A DNA stretch of 21,278 nucleotides from Sulfurospirillum sp. UBA6810 (GTDB lineage Bacteria; Campylobacterota; Campylobacteria; Campylobacterales; Sulfurospirillaceae). The translations under genes and the position numbers were made by a program. Positions within the stretch are counted from its first letter, which is position 1, and every line of letters begins with the position of its first letter. Below the pieces are notes generated by a model. That model was not told the origin of the DNA. It saw only the letters and a list, made by a program, of their open reading frames with translations, and did no database searches. The DNA lies in NCBI GenBank assembly GCA_002469305.1, contig DKEY01000180.1, forward strand, positions 11,375 through 32,652, given 5' to 3'. Positions 1-7,277 of this stretch are shown piece after piece.

Positions 1-99
1 GAGCCTTTTAAAGCAGTTTTCATCAAAGCACCCCATCTTGACTTTAAAGACTCAGTTTATATCGATTGGAAACCAGGGATGGAGTTTATAAAAAATTAA
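1..99 (+). CDS. C-terminal end of an unidentified protein (partial)
   Basis: Frame 1 is open from the window edge to a TAA at 97-99, giving 32 residues that begin EPFKAVFIKAPHLDF and end PGMEFIKN. The residue mix is that of a folded soluble protein and the stop is followed by a normal 36-base gap to the next gene with a Shine-Dalgarno sequence, so this is most likely a real 3' end. I do not recognise the family from so short a piece. The downstream lipoprotein gene has no clear promoter of its own and may be co-transcribed with this gene. Confidence 0.6.
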   Translation, partial: EPFKAVFIKAPHLDFKDSVYIDWKPGMEFIKN

Positions 100-135
100 T
101 AATTTAGAGATATGATACTCTTAAAGGAGTTCATT

Positions 136-609
136 ATGAAAAAAACTTTACTTCTGTTTTTATCTCTCTTTTTTTTAGTAGGATGTTCTTACAAGGTTGA
201 TACTACAACACTTGCAATTCCAACAGATTTAGTTAAAAGTCAGTACAGCACTTATAACATAAATGAAACAAAAATCTCAACGTACTACTTTAAAAATAAA
301 GAGGGTATTTTACATGTAAGCGAGACTATTTCTTACATTCCAAATGATGAATATGGAGATATGTATGATGCTTTTTCTCCACTCAAATGGGACTTAGATA
401 GAATCTCAACAGAGTCAACTTTGGAAAAAGCCTTAGAGCTAGAGGTTGCAAAAAACTCTTATACAAAACTCTTTTCAAACAAAGAGGAGTATATCATAGA
501 CAATGATTTTGCTTTTAAAATCAATAGGATGATAAAAGAGTATGAAGATAGAATTCAAAGAAGAAATCGTATGGATAATTTTACTTTCAATATTTTGCTG
601 CAACTCTAA
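136..609 (+). CDS. Small putative lipoprotein, function unknown
   Basis: The protein has 157 residues from the ATG at 136, which is preceded by AAAGGAG at 123-129. A frame-consistent upstream ATG at 112 is rejected because it would bury the signal peptide and place the Shine-Dalgarno inside the gene. Residues 1-17 form a lipoprotein signal: a Lys pair, a Leu/Phe-rich core, then the lipobox LVGC with Cys17 as the lipidation site. It should therefore be anchored to a membrane facing the periplasm. The mature part is charged, with a Lys/Glu-rich helical C-terminal third (residues ~95-145), and shows no domain I recognise. Codons for residues LHVS at 310-319 are one copy of the TTACATGTAA palindrome found elsewhere in the window. 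A hairpin follows the gene at 628-657. Confidence 0.8.
   Translation: MKKTLLLFLSLFFLVGCSYKVDTTTLAIPTDLVKSQYSTYNINETKISTYYFKNKEGILHVSETISYIPNDEYGDMYDAFSPLKWDLDRISTESTLEKALELEVAKNSYTKLFSNKEEYIIDNDFAFKINRMIKEYEDRIQRRNRMDNFTFNILLQL
310..319. repeat. TTACATGTAA palindrome, copy 1
   Basis: Exact copy inside the lipoprotein gene, in codon phase 0, encoding LHV followed by Ser. Confidence 0.9.
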
Positions 610-627
610 ACTTGATATCACAAGACT

Positions 628-657
628 AAAGTTATATATATAGATTTATATAACTTT
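628..657 (+). terminator. Hairpin after the lipoprotein gene, probable terminator
   Basis: AAAGTTATATA (628-638) pairs perfectly with TATATAACTTT (647-657) around an 8-nt loop. The stem is AT-only apart from one G-C pair and the U tract after it is short, so as an intrinsic terminator it is weak. It lies directly against the -35 element of the htpG promoter, so it may also act as an operator or an upstream AT-rich element. Confidence 0.5.
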
Positions 658-658
658 C

Positions 659-687
659 TTGCAATTTAACTCTCTTTGTGCTAAAAT
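659..687 (+). promoter_or_regulatory. Sigma-70 promoter of htpG
   Basis: TTGCAA at 659-664, a 17-base spacer, and TAAAAT at 682-687 with TGC immediately upstream, which makes an extended -10 (TGN-TAAAAT). Transcription would start near 694, giving a short leader that contains AGGAGA at 705-710. I see no CIRCE (HrcA) or HAIR (HspR) inverted repeat near it, so heat-shock control of a known type is not visible. Confidence 0.65.
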
Positions 688-716
688 TCACAAAATTCAT
701 ATACAGGAGAGATACG

Positions 717-2588
717 ATGTCTAAACATCAATTTCAAACAGAAGTAACGCAACTTCTCAATTTGATGATACACTCTTTATACTCAAATAAAGAGATATTT
801 TTACGCGAACTTATATCAAACTCATCAGATGCCCTAGATAAATTAAACTATTTGGCGCTTACTGATGAAAAGTACAAGAATTTGGAGTACACTCCTAAAA
901 TCTCTATCGACATAGATAAAGAGGCAAAAACTTTAACACTCAGCGATACTGGTATCGGTATGAATGAAGAAGACTTGGTAGAAAACCTTGGTACTATCGC
1001 AAAAAGTGGAACAAAATCGTTCATCCAAAACTTAAGTGGTGATGCAAAAAAAGATTCAAGTCTTATCGGTCAATTTGGTGTGGGTTTTTACTCAGCTTTT
1101 ATGGTCGCAAACAAGATAGAGGTAACGTCACGTAAAGCTGGTGAAGAAGATGCTTATATCTGGGTCAGTGAAGCCAATGGCGAATATGAAATCACAAAAA
1201 CTACAAAAGAGACACATGGTACAAGCATCAAACTTTATCTCAAAGATGAAGAGAGTGAATTTTTAGAGTTTTACCGCATAGAGAGCATCATCAAAAAGTA
1301 CTCAAACCACATCCCTTTTGGTATCTGGATGGATAAAGAAGAGACAAAATATAGCGACAAAGAGGGTGAAGAGCCAACAAAAGAGATAAATAATGTCCAA
1401 GTAAACAAAGCAAGTGCACTTTGGAGACTTAGTAAAACTGACATCAAAGATGAAGAGTACAAAGACTTTTACAAACAAATCTCACACGACAGTACTGACC
1501 CTATCCTTTGGTCTCACACAAAAGCTGAGGGAACATTAGAGTATAGTACACTCTTTTATATCCCATCAAAAGCACCTATGGATCTTTTCCGTATGGATTA
1601 TCAACCTGGTGTAAAACTCTATGTAAAACGTGTATTTATCACTGATGATGAGAAAGAACTTCTGCCTATCTACCTTAGATTTGTAAAAGGTATCATAGAT
1701 GCCGAGGATTTACCACTGAACGTAAGCCGTGAAATCTTACAACAAAACCGTATCTTAGAGACTATCAAAAAAGCGAGTGTCAAAAAAATCTTATCAGAGC
1801 TTAAAAAACTTCAAAAAGACAAAGAGAAATACCTTGAGTTTTACAAGGTATTTGGACGTGTTTTAAAAGAGGGACTTTATGGTGATTTTGAAAATCGTGA
1901 TGCTTTGCTTGAACTTGTTATGTTCAAATCAAGCAAACGTGAAGGTCTTGTAAGCTTAAAAGAGTACAAAGATGCTATGAAAGAAGACCAAAAATCTATC
2001 TACTATATAACAGGTGAAGAAGAAGCACTTTTGAAAAACTCTCCACTCATCGAGCAGTTTAAAGCAAAAGATATCGAAGTTCTTTTACTTGATGAAGATG
2101 TTGATAGTATCGTTATGCCTATGGTTCATGAGTATGACAAAACTCCTATCAAACCAGTCAATAACTCAGATATAGATGACGAGATAAAAGATGAAAAAGA
2201 AGAAGATAAAGAACAAGAGGCAAGTTATCAAGAAGTTATCGTGAAGATGAAAGAGATACTTAAAGATGATGCAAAAGATGTCAAAATCTCTAGTCGTTTG
2301 AGTGACTCTCCATCTGTTCTCATCTATGATAAAAATGACCCAGATTTTCAAATGCAACAAATGCTAAAACAGATGGGACAAGATAACCTTCCTAAAGTAA
2401 AACCTATACTCGAAGTCAATCCAAAGCATGAGATTTTTGTAAAACTCATGAAAGATGCAAACTCTGCACTTTTACACGATGTATCTTACCTACTCATGGA
2501 CCAAGCTAGACTTGCTGAGGGCATGAAGATAGAAGATATCAGTGGCTTTGCTAAAAGATTAAACAAAATCATCGCAAAAGCTCTGTAA
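717..2588 (+). CDS. htpG: Molecular chaperone HtpG (bacterial Hsp90)
   Basis: This is the cytosolic ATP-dependent Hsp90 homologue that helps fold and remodel client proteins as a homodimer. From the ATG at 717 it has 623 residues, the usual length for HtpG. The start is set by AGGAGA at 705-710, six bases upstream; a longer reading from 678 adds 13 non-conserved residues. The N-terminal GHKL ATPase domain shows the family landmarks: FLRELISNSSDALDK near residue 28, LSDTGIGM near 83 and a later GQFGVGFYSAFMV stretch that forms the ATP lid. The middle domain contains the conserved RVFITDD and LPLNVSREILQQN segments. A Lys/Glu/Asp-rich linker (residues ~480-515) precedes the C-terminal dimerisation domain. 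It is a single-gene unit with its own promoter and hairpins downstream. Confidence 0.98.
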   Translation: MSKHQFQTEVTQLLNLMIHSLYSNKEIFLRELISNSSDALDKLNYLALTDEKYKNLEYTPKISIDIDKEAKTLTLSDTGIGMNEEDLVENLGTIAKSGTKSFIQNLSGDAKKDSSLIGQFGVGFYSAFMVANKIEVTSRKAGEEDAYIWVSEANGEYEITKTTKETHGTSIKLYLKDEESEFLEFYRIESIIKKYSNHIPFGIWMDKEETKYSDKEGEEPTKEINNVQVNKASALWRLSKTDIKDEEYKDFYKQISHDSTDPILWSHTKAEGTLEYSTLFYIPSKAPMDLFRMDYQPGVKLYVKRVFITDDEKELLPIYLRFVKGIIDAEDLPLNVSREILQQNRILETIKKASVKKILSELKKLQKDKEKYLEFYKVFGRVLKEGLYGDFENRDALLELVMFKSSKREGLVSLKEYKDAMKEDQKSIYYITGEEEALLKNSPLIEQFKAKDIEVLLLDEDVDSIVMPMVHEYDKTPIKPVNNSDIDDEIKDEKEEDKEQEASYQEVIVKMKEILKDDAKDVKISSRLSDSPSVLIYDKNDPDFQMQQMLKQMGQDNLPKVKPILEVNPKHEIFVKLMKDANSALLHDVSYLLMDQARLAEGMKIEDISGFAKRLNKIIAKAL

Positions 2589-2614
2589 AACTCTTTACAT
2601 GTGAAAACCGTTAA

Positions 2615-2640
2615 AAGGATAACAACTGCTTGTTATCCTT
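2615..2640 (+). terminator. Perfect 11-bp hairpin downstream of htpG
   Basis: AAGGATAACAA (2615-2625), a CTGC loop, and TTGTTATCCTT (2630-2640) form a perfect stem preceded by an A-rich stretch. A U tract does not follow at once, so alone it is not a standard terminator. It may stabilise the htpG mRNA 3' end or work with the second hairpin 10 bases further on. Confidence 0.6.
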
Positions 2641-2650
2641 AGGTTTGGAA

Positions 2651-2694
2651 CCTTCAGTGATATATGCTCGCGTATCGCTGGAGGCTCAATTTTT
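2651..2694 (+). terminator. Second hairpin with U tract, probable htpG terminator
   Basis: CCTTCAGTGATA (2651-2662) pairs with TATCGCTGGAGG (2673-2684) over 12 positions, two of them G-U, around a 10-base loop. CTCA and five T residues (2690-2694) follow. The G-U pairs sit only on the RNA made from the plus strand, which argues that the structure works as RNA. It ends the htpG unit before the next promoter at 2713. Confidence 0.6.
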
Positions 2695-2712
2695 CCTTAC
2701 ATATAACTTTAA

Positions 2713-2741
2713 TTGTTGTTTTATTCTAATTGTATTATAAT
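2713..2741 (+). promoter_or_regulatory. Sigma-70 promoter of the haem-sensor HD-GYP gene
   Basis: TTGTTG at 2713-2718, a 17-base spacer and a perfect TATAAT at 2736-2741. The start would be near 2748, leaving a leader of about 34 bases with GAGGAA at 2771-2776 before the ATG at 2782. Confidence 0.65.
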
Positions 2742-2781
2742 CTTTCTAAAGCGGTAGTGTTTTGTTGTAAGAGGAAGTTCT

Positions 2782-4521
2782 ATGGCAAAAAAATTGAATG
2801 TTATAAAAAAACTACTGTTGACTCTCTTTTTTATTTGGTCAATATTGATTACTCTTCTTTTTTCTATATTCGCTTACAATAATTCAATAGATATTAAAAA
2901 CTTAGCTATTGCAAAAGCAAAAACAAGTGTTGATAAAGATATGGCTTATAGGTCATGGGTTGCTTCTCATGGTGGGGTATATGTTCCTGTTACGCAAAGA
3001 ACTCCTCCCAACAAGTATCTATCCCACATAAAAGAGCGTGATTTTACAGTAGATGGCAAACAATTTACTCTTATGAACCCAGCTTATACTCTTGCCCAAA
3101 TGATGCATGATTACTCTAAACTTTATGGAGTAAAAACAAGTATTACAAGTTTAAATCCACTAAATAAAAACAATAAACCTGATAGTTGGGAAGTATATGC
3201 ACTTGAAAAAGTTGCAAAAACAAAAAAACAATTTTATGAATTATCAGATGTTGAGGGAGAAGAGTATCTAAGACTTATGAATCCTATGATTGTTGAAGAG
3301 TCTTGTCTTAAGTGTCATGCAAAACAGGGCTATAAAGTGGGTGATTTAAGAGGTGGAGTAAGTGTTTCTATCCCTATAAAACCACTTCGTAAAGATGCAA
3401 GCAAGCATATTTTTTTAGTCTTCTCAATGTTTTTTCTCCTTTGGGCTGTTGGTACTGGCTTTTTATACTATATTTATAAAAAGTTATCTATCAACCAAAA
3501 AGAGAAACAAAGAATGTATGAGCAGTACATCTTTGGGCTCGTTGATATCGTAGAAAAACGTGACTACTATACAGCGGGACATAGTAAGCGTGTTGCAAAA
3601 TACGCAAAAATAATTGCTCAAGAGTTAGGCTATGACAAAGAGCAACAAAACTTTATATACCTTGCTGCTATGCTCCATGACATAGGCAAAATTGCCATAC
3701 CAGATAGTATATTTTTAAAGCCTTATAAACTAAATGATGATGAGTACAAGATGATTCAAGAGCATGTAACTATCAGCTATGATATGTTAAAAAATATTGA
3801 TGTTTTTAGTGATATAGCTGAGATTATAAGAAATCACCATGAACACTACGATGGAAAAGGTTATCCAAGAGGCTTAAGCAAAGAAGAACTCGATGTACCA
3901 TCACAGATTTTGAGTCTTTGTGATGCTTTTGATGCAATGACAACAAGTAGAATTTATAAAAAGAAGAAATCACTAAATCAAGCACTAGAAGAGCTTTCAC
4001 GATGTTCTGGAACACAGTTCAATCCTACTTTGGTAGAAGTTGCTTTAAAAGTTTTTGATAATCAAACTCTTGTAGATGAAGATAATGAACCTTTTCAAAC
4101 ACCACTTGACAAAGAGAGATTTGAGTACTTTTTCAAAGACAATCTAACACGTCTTTTCAATAGTGACTACCTCAATATAAAACTACATGAAAACAGTGAG
4201 TACACATATATCTATGGTATTATCTTGAGAAATTTCAACAACTATAATAGAAAACATGGTTGGGATGAGGGAGATGTTCTTTTAAAGTATATTGCTTCAT
4301 TTTTAACTGCCAACTTTACAAAAAACTCTCATCTTATCTTTAGGATTTGGGGCGATGATTTTTTTATACTTTGCAGTGAAGCACTAGAGATAGAAAGCAC
4401 TTTTGCTCCTCTTATCAAAGATTTGGAAGAAAAAGAGATATCAGTTGCATTTGTAAAACTAGATATAAAAAAAGATGAGATTAAAAATATCAAAGATATA
4501 GAGAAAAAAGTTTTACCTTAA
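2782..4521 (+). CDS. Membrane haem-sensor HD-GYP protein with degenerate GGDEF-like tail
   Basis: Predicted c-di-GMP phosphodiesterase controlled by an extracytoplasmic sensor. The protein has 579 residues. TM1 spans ~9-31, the extracytoplasmic domain ~32-208 and TM2 ~209-232. The sensor resembles DUF3365/Tll0287-type haem domains and carries one CLKCH motif at 175-179 for covalent haem attachment. The cytoplasmic HD-GYP domain (~250-425) has His267, the HD pair at 299-300 in LHDIGK, HHEHYDGKGYP at 352-362 and DAFDAMT at 381-387, so the metal-binding and GYP residues look intact. From ~448 a GGDEF-like domain follows: DNLTRLFNSDYL matches its usual opening, but the active-site loop reads WGDDF (523-527), so cyclase activity is unlikely. 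A GGDEF-like domain after HD-GYP, not before it, is uncommon. It has its own promoter and is monocistronic. The ligand (redox state, NO, other) is not visible. Confidence 0.88.
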   Translation: MAKKLNVIKKLLLTLFFIWSILITLLFSIFAYNNSIDIKNLAIAKAKTSVDKDMAYRSWVASHGGVYVPVTQRTPPNKYLSHIKERDFTVDGKQFTLMNPAYTLAQMMHDYSKLYGVKTSITSLNPLNKNNKPDSWEVYALEKVAKTKKQFYELSDVEGEEYLRLMNPMIVEESCLKCHAKQGYKVGDLRGGVSVSIPIKPLRKDASKHIFLVFSMFFLLWAVGTGFLYYIYKKLSINQKEKQRMYEQYIFGLVDIVEKRDYYTAGHSKRVAKYAKIIAQELGYDKEQQNFIYLAAMLHDIGKIAIPDSIFLKPYKLNDDEYKMIQEHVTISYDMLKNIDVFSDIAEIIRNHHEHYDGKGYPRGLSKEELDVPSQILSLCDAFDAMTTSRIYKKKKSLNQALEELSRCSGTQFNPTLVEVALKVFDNQTLVDEDNEPFQTPLDKERFEYFFKDNLTRLFNSDYLNIKLHENSEYTYIYGIILRNFNNYNRKHGWDEGDVLLKYIASFLTANFTKNSHLIFRIWGDDFFILCSEALEIESTFAPLIKDLEEKEISVAFVKLDIKKDEIKNIKDIEKKVLP

Positions 4522-4621
4522 AAGCTCTTTTACTTAAGCTTTCAACTCTTCTTAGTTCTGCTAAAAAGCCTCTCTAAAAATATAATTAGCTTTTATCCTA
4601 GAATTTTTCTTTAGCAATAAA

Positions 4622-4656
4622 CATTTCATTTTCATTTCATTTTCATTATTTACAAT
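4622..4656 (+). promoter_or_regulatory. 11-bp tandem repeat plus -10: likely activator-dependent promoter
   Basis: CATTTCATTTT occurs twice in perfect tandem (4622-4632 and 4633-4643) and is followed by CATT. TTTCAT therefore recurs at 4624, 4630, 4635 and 4641. A -10 element TACAAT lies at 4651-4656 and no -35 is present; the repeat occupies that place. OmpR/PhoB-family regulators typically bind direct repeats of 11-bp period over the -35 region (Pho box, PmrA box), and the operon driven from here encodes such a regulator. The sequence shows the repeat and the -10; autoregulation is inference. Confidence 0.5.
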
Positions 4657-4679
4657 CTCTAAAATTTTTGGAGATTGGT

Positions 4680-6587
4680 ATGTTACAAAATAAATCAAGT
4701 CGCTTTTACTTAGTATTTTTTCTTTTTAGTTTTTTTCTCATTATAAGCTTTTTCATAAGAACGAGCCTAGCATTGAAAAGCTTTGCCCTCATAGATATAG
4801 ATTTGATAACCCTTTTAAAAACATTCGGCATAGGAACTTTTTATGATACCATTGCCTTTTTCTATTACATCCTTCCTTTGATAATTTATATTATATTTTT
4901 ACCACAAAAAATATTTAATTCAATTCTGAATAAGTATTTGATTTTAGGATTTGTCTTTATGCAAATGTATGCTCTTTTATTTGGAGGAGTGAGTGAGTGG
5001 TTTTTTTGGGATGAATTTGGTAAAAGATTTAATTTTATAGCAGTTGATTATCTTGTTTATACCCAAGAAGTAATCAGAAATATTCTAGAATCCTACCCTA
5101 TTGGCATACTCTTAAGTACCATCTTGTTGATAAGTATTAGTTTGTTTTATCTTAGTATAAAAAAACTAGCTTTATTAAACATAGTATTTACTTCAAATGA
5201 GAATTTTTACACAAGAATTAAAAGAGGTTTTGTATTTTTGCTCATCCCAATTCTTGCTTTTAATTTGTTACAAAAACAAGAGCTATCACATATCTCAGAT
5301 AATACTTTCAATAATGAACTTGCAAAAAATGGTCTTTACTCTCTCTTTTCTGCTTTTAGAAACAATAGTCTTGACTATAACGAATTTTATGCAAATTTAG
5401 AAGATAAAGCTCTCATGAATAATCTTCAAAACTTAACTGGTTTTAGCATGACTCCAAAACAAATTTCTTCTAAAGAAAAAGAGATTAAGCCAAATGTTAT
5501 CCTCATCATGGTTGAGAGTCTGAGTGCGGAGTATATGGGGATATATGGCAATCATAAAGATTTAACTCCAAATTTAGATTCTTTGACACAAAAATCACTC
5601 TTTTTTGATAATCTCTATGCAACAGGAACAAGAACTATCAGGGGTATGGAGGCCGTTACCTTGTCAATTCCTCCAACTCCAGGAAGAAGTATCGTAAAAA
5701 GACCTGAAAATGAAGAAATGTTTTCAAGTGGTTTCATCTTTCAATCAAAAGGATATGAAAATAAATTTATATATGCAGGACATGGTTACTTTGACAATAT
5801 AAACTACTTTTTTGCTCACAATGGTTTTGATATCGTAGATAGAACTGATTTTACAGAGAGTGAGATTACCTTCTCAAATGCATGGGGAGTGTGCGATGAA
5901 GATTTGTTAAATCGTGTTTTAAAAGAAGCTGACAACTCCTATTCAAATGGCAAAACCTTTTTTAACTATGTCATGACAACATCAAATCATCGACCTTATA
6001 CCTATCCTGATGGAAAGATAGATATCCCCTCACATAGTGGGAGAGATGGGGCTGTGAAATATACAGATTTTGCTATTGGTTCATTCTTAAAAGAAGCTCA
6101 AAATAAACCTTGGTTCGAAAATACTATTTTTGTTATCGTTGCAGATCACAATGGTGGAAGTGCTGGTAAAAGTGAACTTCCTATATCAAAATATAAAATA
6201 CCTCTTATTTACTATGCACCTCATATCCTACCCTCTCAAACCATATCAAAACTCTCCTCTCAAATAGATGTTATGCCTACACTATTTTCGCTCATGCATT
6301 GGAATTATCCATCTTTATTTTATGGAGAAGATATCCTAAGTCCAGAGTTCACGCAAAGGGCTTTTATAGGAACCTATCAAAAATTAGGCTACCTTAAGGA
6401 TGATAGATTGACTATCCTCAGTCCTGATAAGAGTATTCAAGAATATAAAATCACAAATCAAACGATAAAATCTACTGATTATGAGCCAATCTCTTTATTG
6501 CAAAGTGATAAAAAAGAAGCAATAATCTTTTATCAAAGTGCAAGTTACATGTATAAACATAAATTAAACAAGTGGAAACAACTTTAG
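4680..6587 (+). CDS. LtaS/OpgB-type membrane phosphotransferase (sulfatase fold)
   Basis: Membrane enzyme of the alkaline-phosphatase superfamily, of the group that moves phosphoglycerol or phosphoethanolamine-type headgroups onto envelope glycans or lipids. The 635-residue form starts at the ATG at 4680, with GGAG at 4670-4673; a TTG at 4668 is in frame but lies inside that Shine-Dalgarno. The first ~210 residues hold about five membrane segments. The catalytic domain (from ~275) has the metal-binding VES motif in ILIMVESLSAEY, a candidate nucleophile Thr in GTRTIRGMEA, and VADHN for the distal Asp/His ligands. Plain LTA synthesis is not expected in a Gram-negative, so periplasmic glucan (OpgB-like) or lipid A headgroup transfer is more likely; the substrate cannot be told from sequence. 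It precedes a two-component pair by 33 bases. Confidence 0.82.
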   Translation: MLQNKSSRFYLVFFLFSFFLIISFFIRTSLALKSFALIDIDLITLLKTFGIGTFYDTIAFFYYILPLIIYIIFLPQKIFNSILNKYLILGFVFMQMYALLFGGVSEWFFWDEFGKRFNFIAVDYLVYTQEVIRNILESYPIGILLSTILLISISLFYLSIKKLALLNIVFTSNENFYTRIKRGFVFLLIPILAFNLLQKQELSHISDNTFNNELAKNGLYSLFSAFRNNSLDYNEFYANLEDKALMNNLQNLTGFSMTPKQISSKEKEIKPNVILIMVESLSAEYMGIYGNHKDLTPNLDSLTQKSLFFDNLYATGTRTIRGMEAVTLSIPPTPGRSIVKRPENEEMFSSGFIFQSKGYENKFIYAGHGYFDNINYFFAHNGFDIVDRTDFTESEITFSNAWGVCDEDLLNRVLKEADNSYSNGKTFFNYVMTTSNHRPYTYPDGKIDIPSHSGRDGAVKYTDFAIGSFLKEAQNKPWFENTIFVIVADHNGGSAGKSELPISKYKIPLIYYAPHILPSQTISKLSSQIDVMPTLFSLMHWNYPSLFYGEDILSPEFTQRAFIGTYQKLGYLKDDRLTILSPDKSIQEYKITNQTIKSTDYEPISLLQSDKKEAIIFYQSASYMYKHKLNKWKQL

Positions 6588-6591
6588 CATA

Positions 6592-6600
6592 TGTTATAAT
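6592..6600 (+). promoter_or_regulatory. Extended -10 promoter in front of the response regulator
   Basis: TGT-TATAAT: a perfect TATAAT at 6595-6600 with TG at 6592-6593, in the 33-base gap after the LtaS-like gene. No -35 is visible, as is common in Campylobacterota. It would allow the two-component genes to be transcribed apart from the enzyme gene. The start would fall near 6607, almost on the AAAGGA at 6609-6614, giving a very short leader. Confidence 0.45.
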
Positions 6601-6620
6601 CGTACTATAAAGGAATAAAT

Positions 6621-7277
6621 TTGAAGATACTTATTATCGAAGATGATAAACACATATCCTCACTATTACAAAGAAGTTTTCAAGAATATGAACACTTTGT
6701 TCGTATTGCTGATAACTCAGAAGATGGGGAGTATCTTGCCCTTTATGAAAGTTTCGACGTTATTGTACTAGATTGGATGCTTCCACAAAAAAGTGGTATA
6801 GAGATTTTAAAAACTTTACGTCAAAAAGAGATAAAAACACCTATTATTATGCTCAGTGCAAAATCTGAAATTGAAGATAAAGTTCAAGGTTTGGAGTATG
6901 GTGCTGATGATTATCTTGCAAAACCATTTAGTTTTAAAGAGCTTCGAGCAAGAGTCGATAGTCTTTACAGAAGAGTGCTCAGTGGTTCACATAAAACTCT
7001 AAACATTCAAAATTTAAGTATCGAAATTGATACAAAAAATGTCTTTTTAGATAAAAAACATTTAAATCTTTCAGCCAAAGAGTACGAACTCTTGCTCTTT
7101 TTAGTGAAAAATAAAAATTCAATGGTTTCAAACAACATGATACAAGAACAGCTTTGGGTAGATGAAGAGTTTATGAACAGCAATGTTATCCAAGTTACGA
7201 TATACAATCTACGCAAAAAAATAGGAAAAGATTTTATCAAAAGTGAGAGAGGATTAGGATACCAACTTGATTTTTAA
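6621..7277 (+). CDS. OmpR/PhoB-family response regulator
   Basis: DNA-binding response regulator of 218 residues. It begins at a TTG codon, with AAAGGA at 6609-6614; no ATG offers an alternative that keeps the first beta strand KILIIEDD. The receiver domain (1-115) has the acidic pair at 8-9, the phospho-acceptor Asp51 in VIVLDWMLP, Ser79 and Lys101 in LAKPF. The C-terminal winged helix (~125-218) includes LSAKEYELLLFL and the recognition-helix region NVIQVTIYNLRKKIG. It overlaps the kinase gene by 11 bases, so the two proteins form one cognate pair. The 11-bp repeat at 4622 is a candidate target. Confidence 0.95.
   Translation: MKILIIEDDKHISSLLQRSFQEYEHFVRIADNSEDGEYLALYESFDVIVLDWMLPQKSGIEILKTLRQKEIKTPIIMLSAKSEIEDKVQGLEYGADDYLAKPFSFKELRARVDSLYRRVLSGSHKTLNIQNLSIEIDTKNVFLDKKHLNLSAKEYELLLFLVKNKNSMVSNNMIQEQLWVDEEFMNSNVIQVTIYNLRKKIGKDFIKSERGLGYQLDF

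Noticed and set aside
1271..2360. Minus-strand open frames inside htpG
   Set aside because: They lie over conserved htpG codons and show no start signals.
2589..2781. c-di-GMP (GEMM) riboswitch in front of the HD-GYP gene
   Set aside because: The conserved GEMM core is absent, and the hairpins lie upstream of the promoter at 2713, so they would not be in that gene's leader.
4522..4621. Terminator after the HD-GYP gene
   Set aside because: Only weak inverted repeats (AAAGCT/AGCTTT and AAAAGC/GCTTTT) with long loops are present and neither has a U tract directly after it.
4622..4647. CRISPR repeats or a phage attachment site
   Set aside because: Two 11-bp units without spacers and next to a -10 element; a regulator site explains it better, and no cas, integrase or tRNA gene is seen.
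4668..4679. TTG at 4668 as start of the LtaS-like gene
   Set aside because: It lies within the TTGGAG Shine-Dalgarno; the ATG at 4680 has proper spacing.
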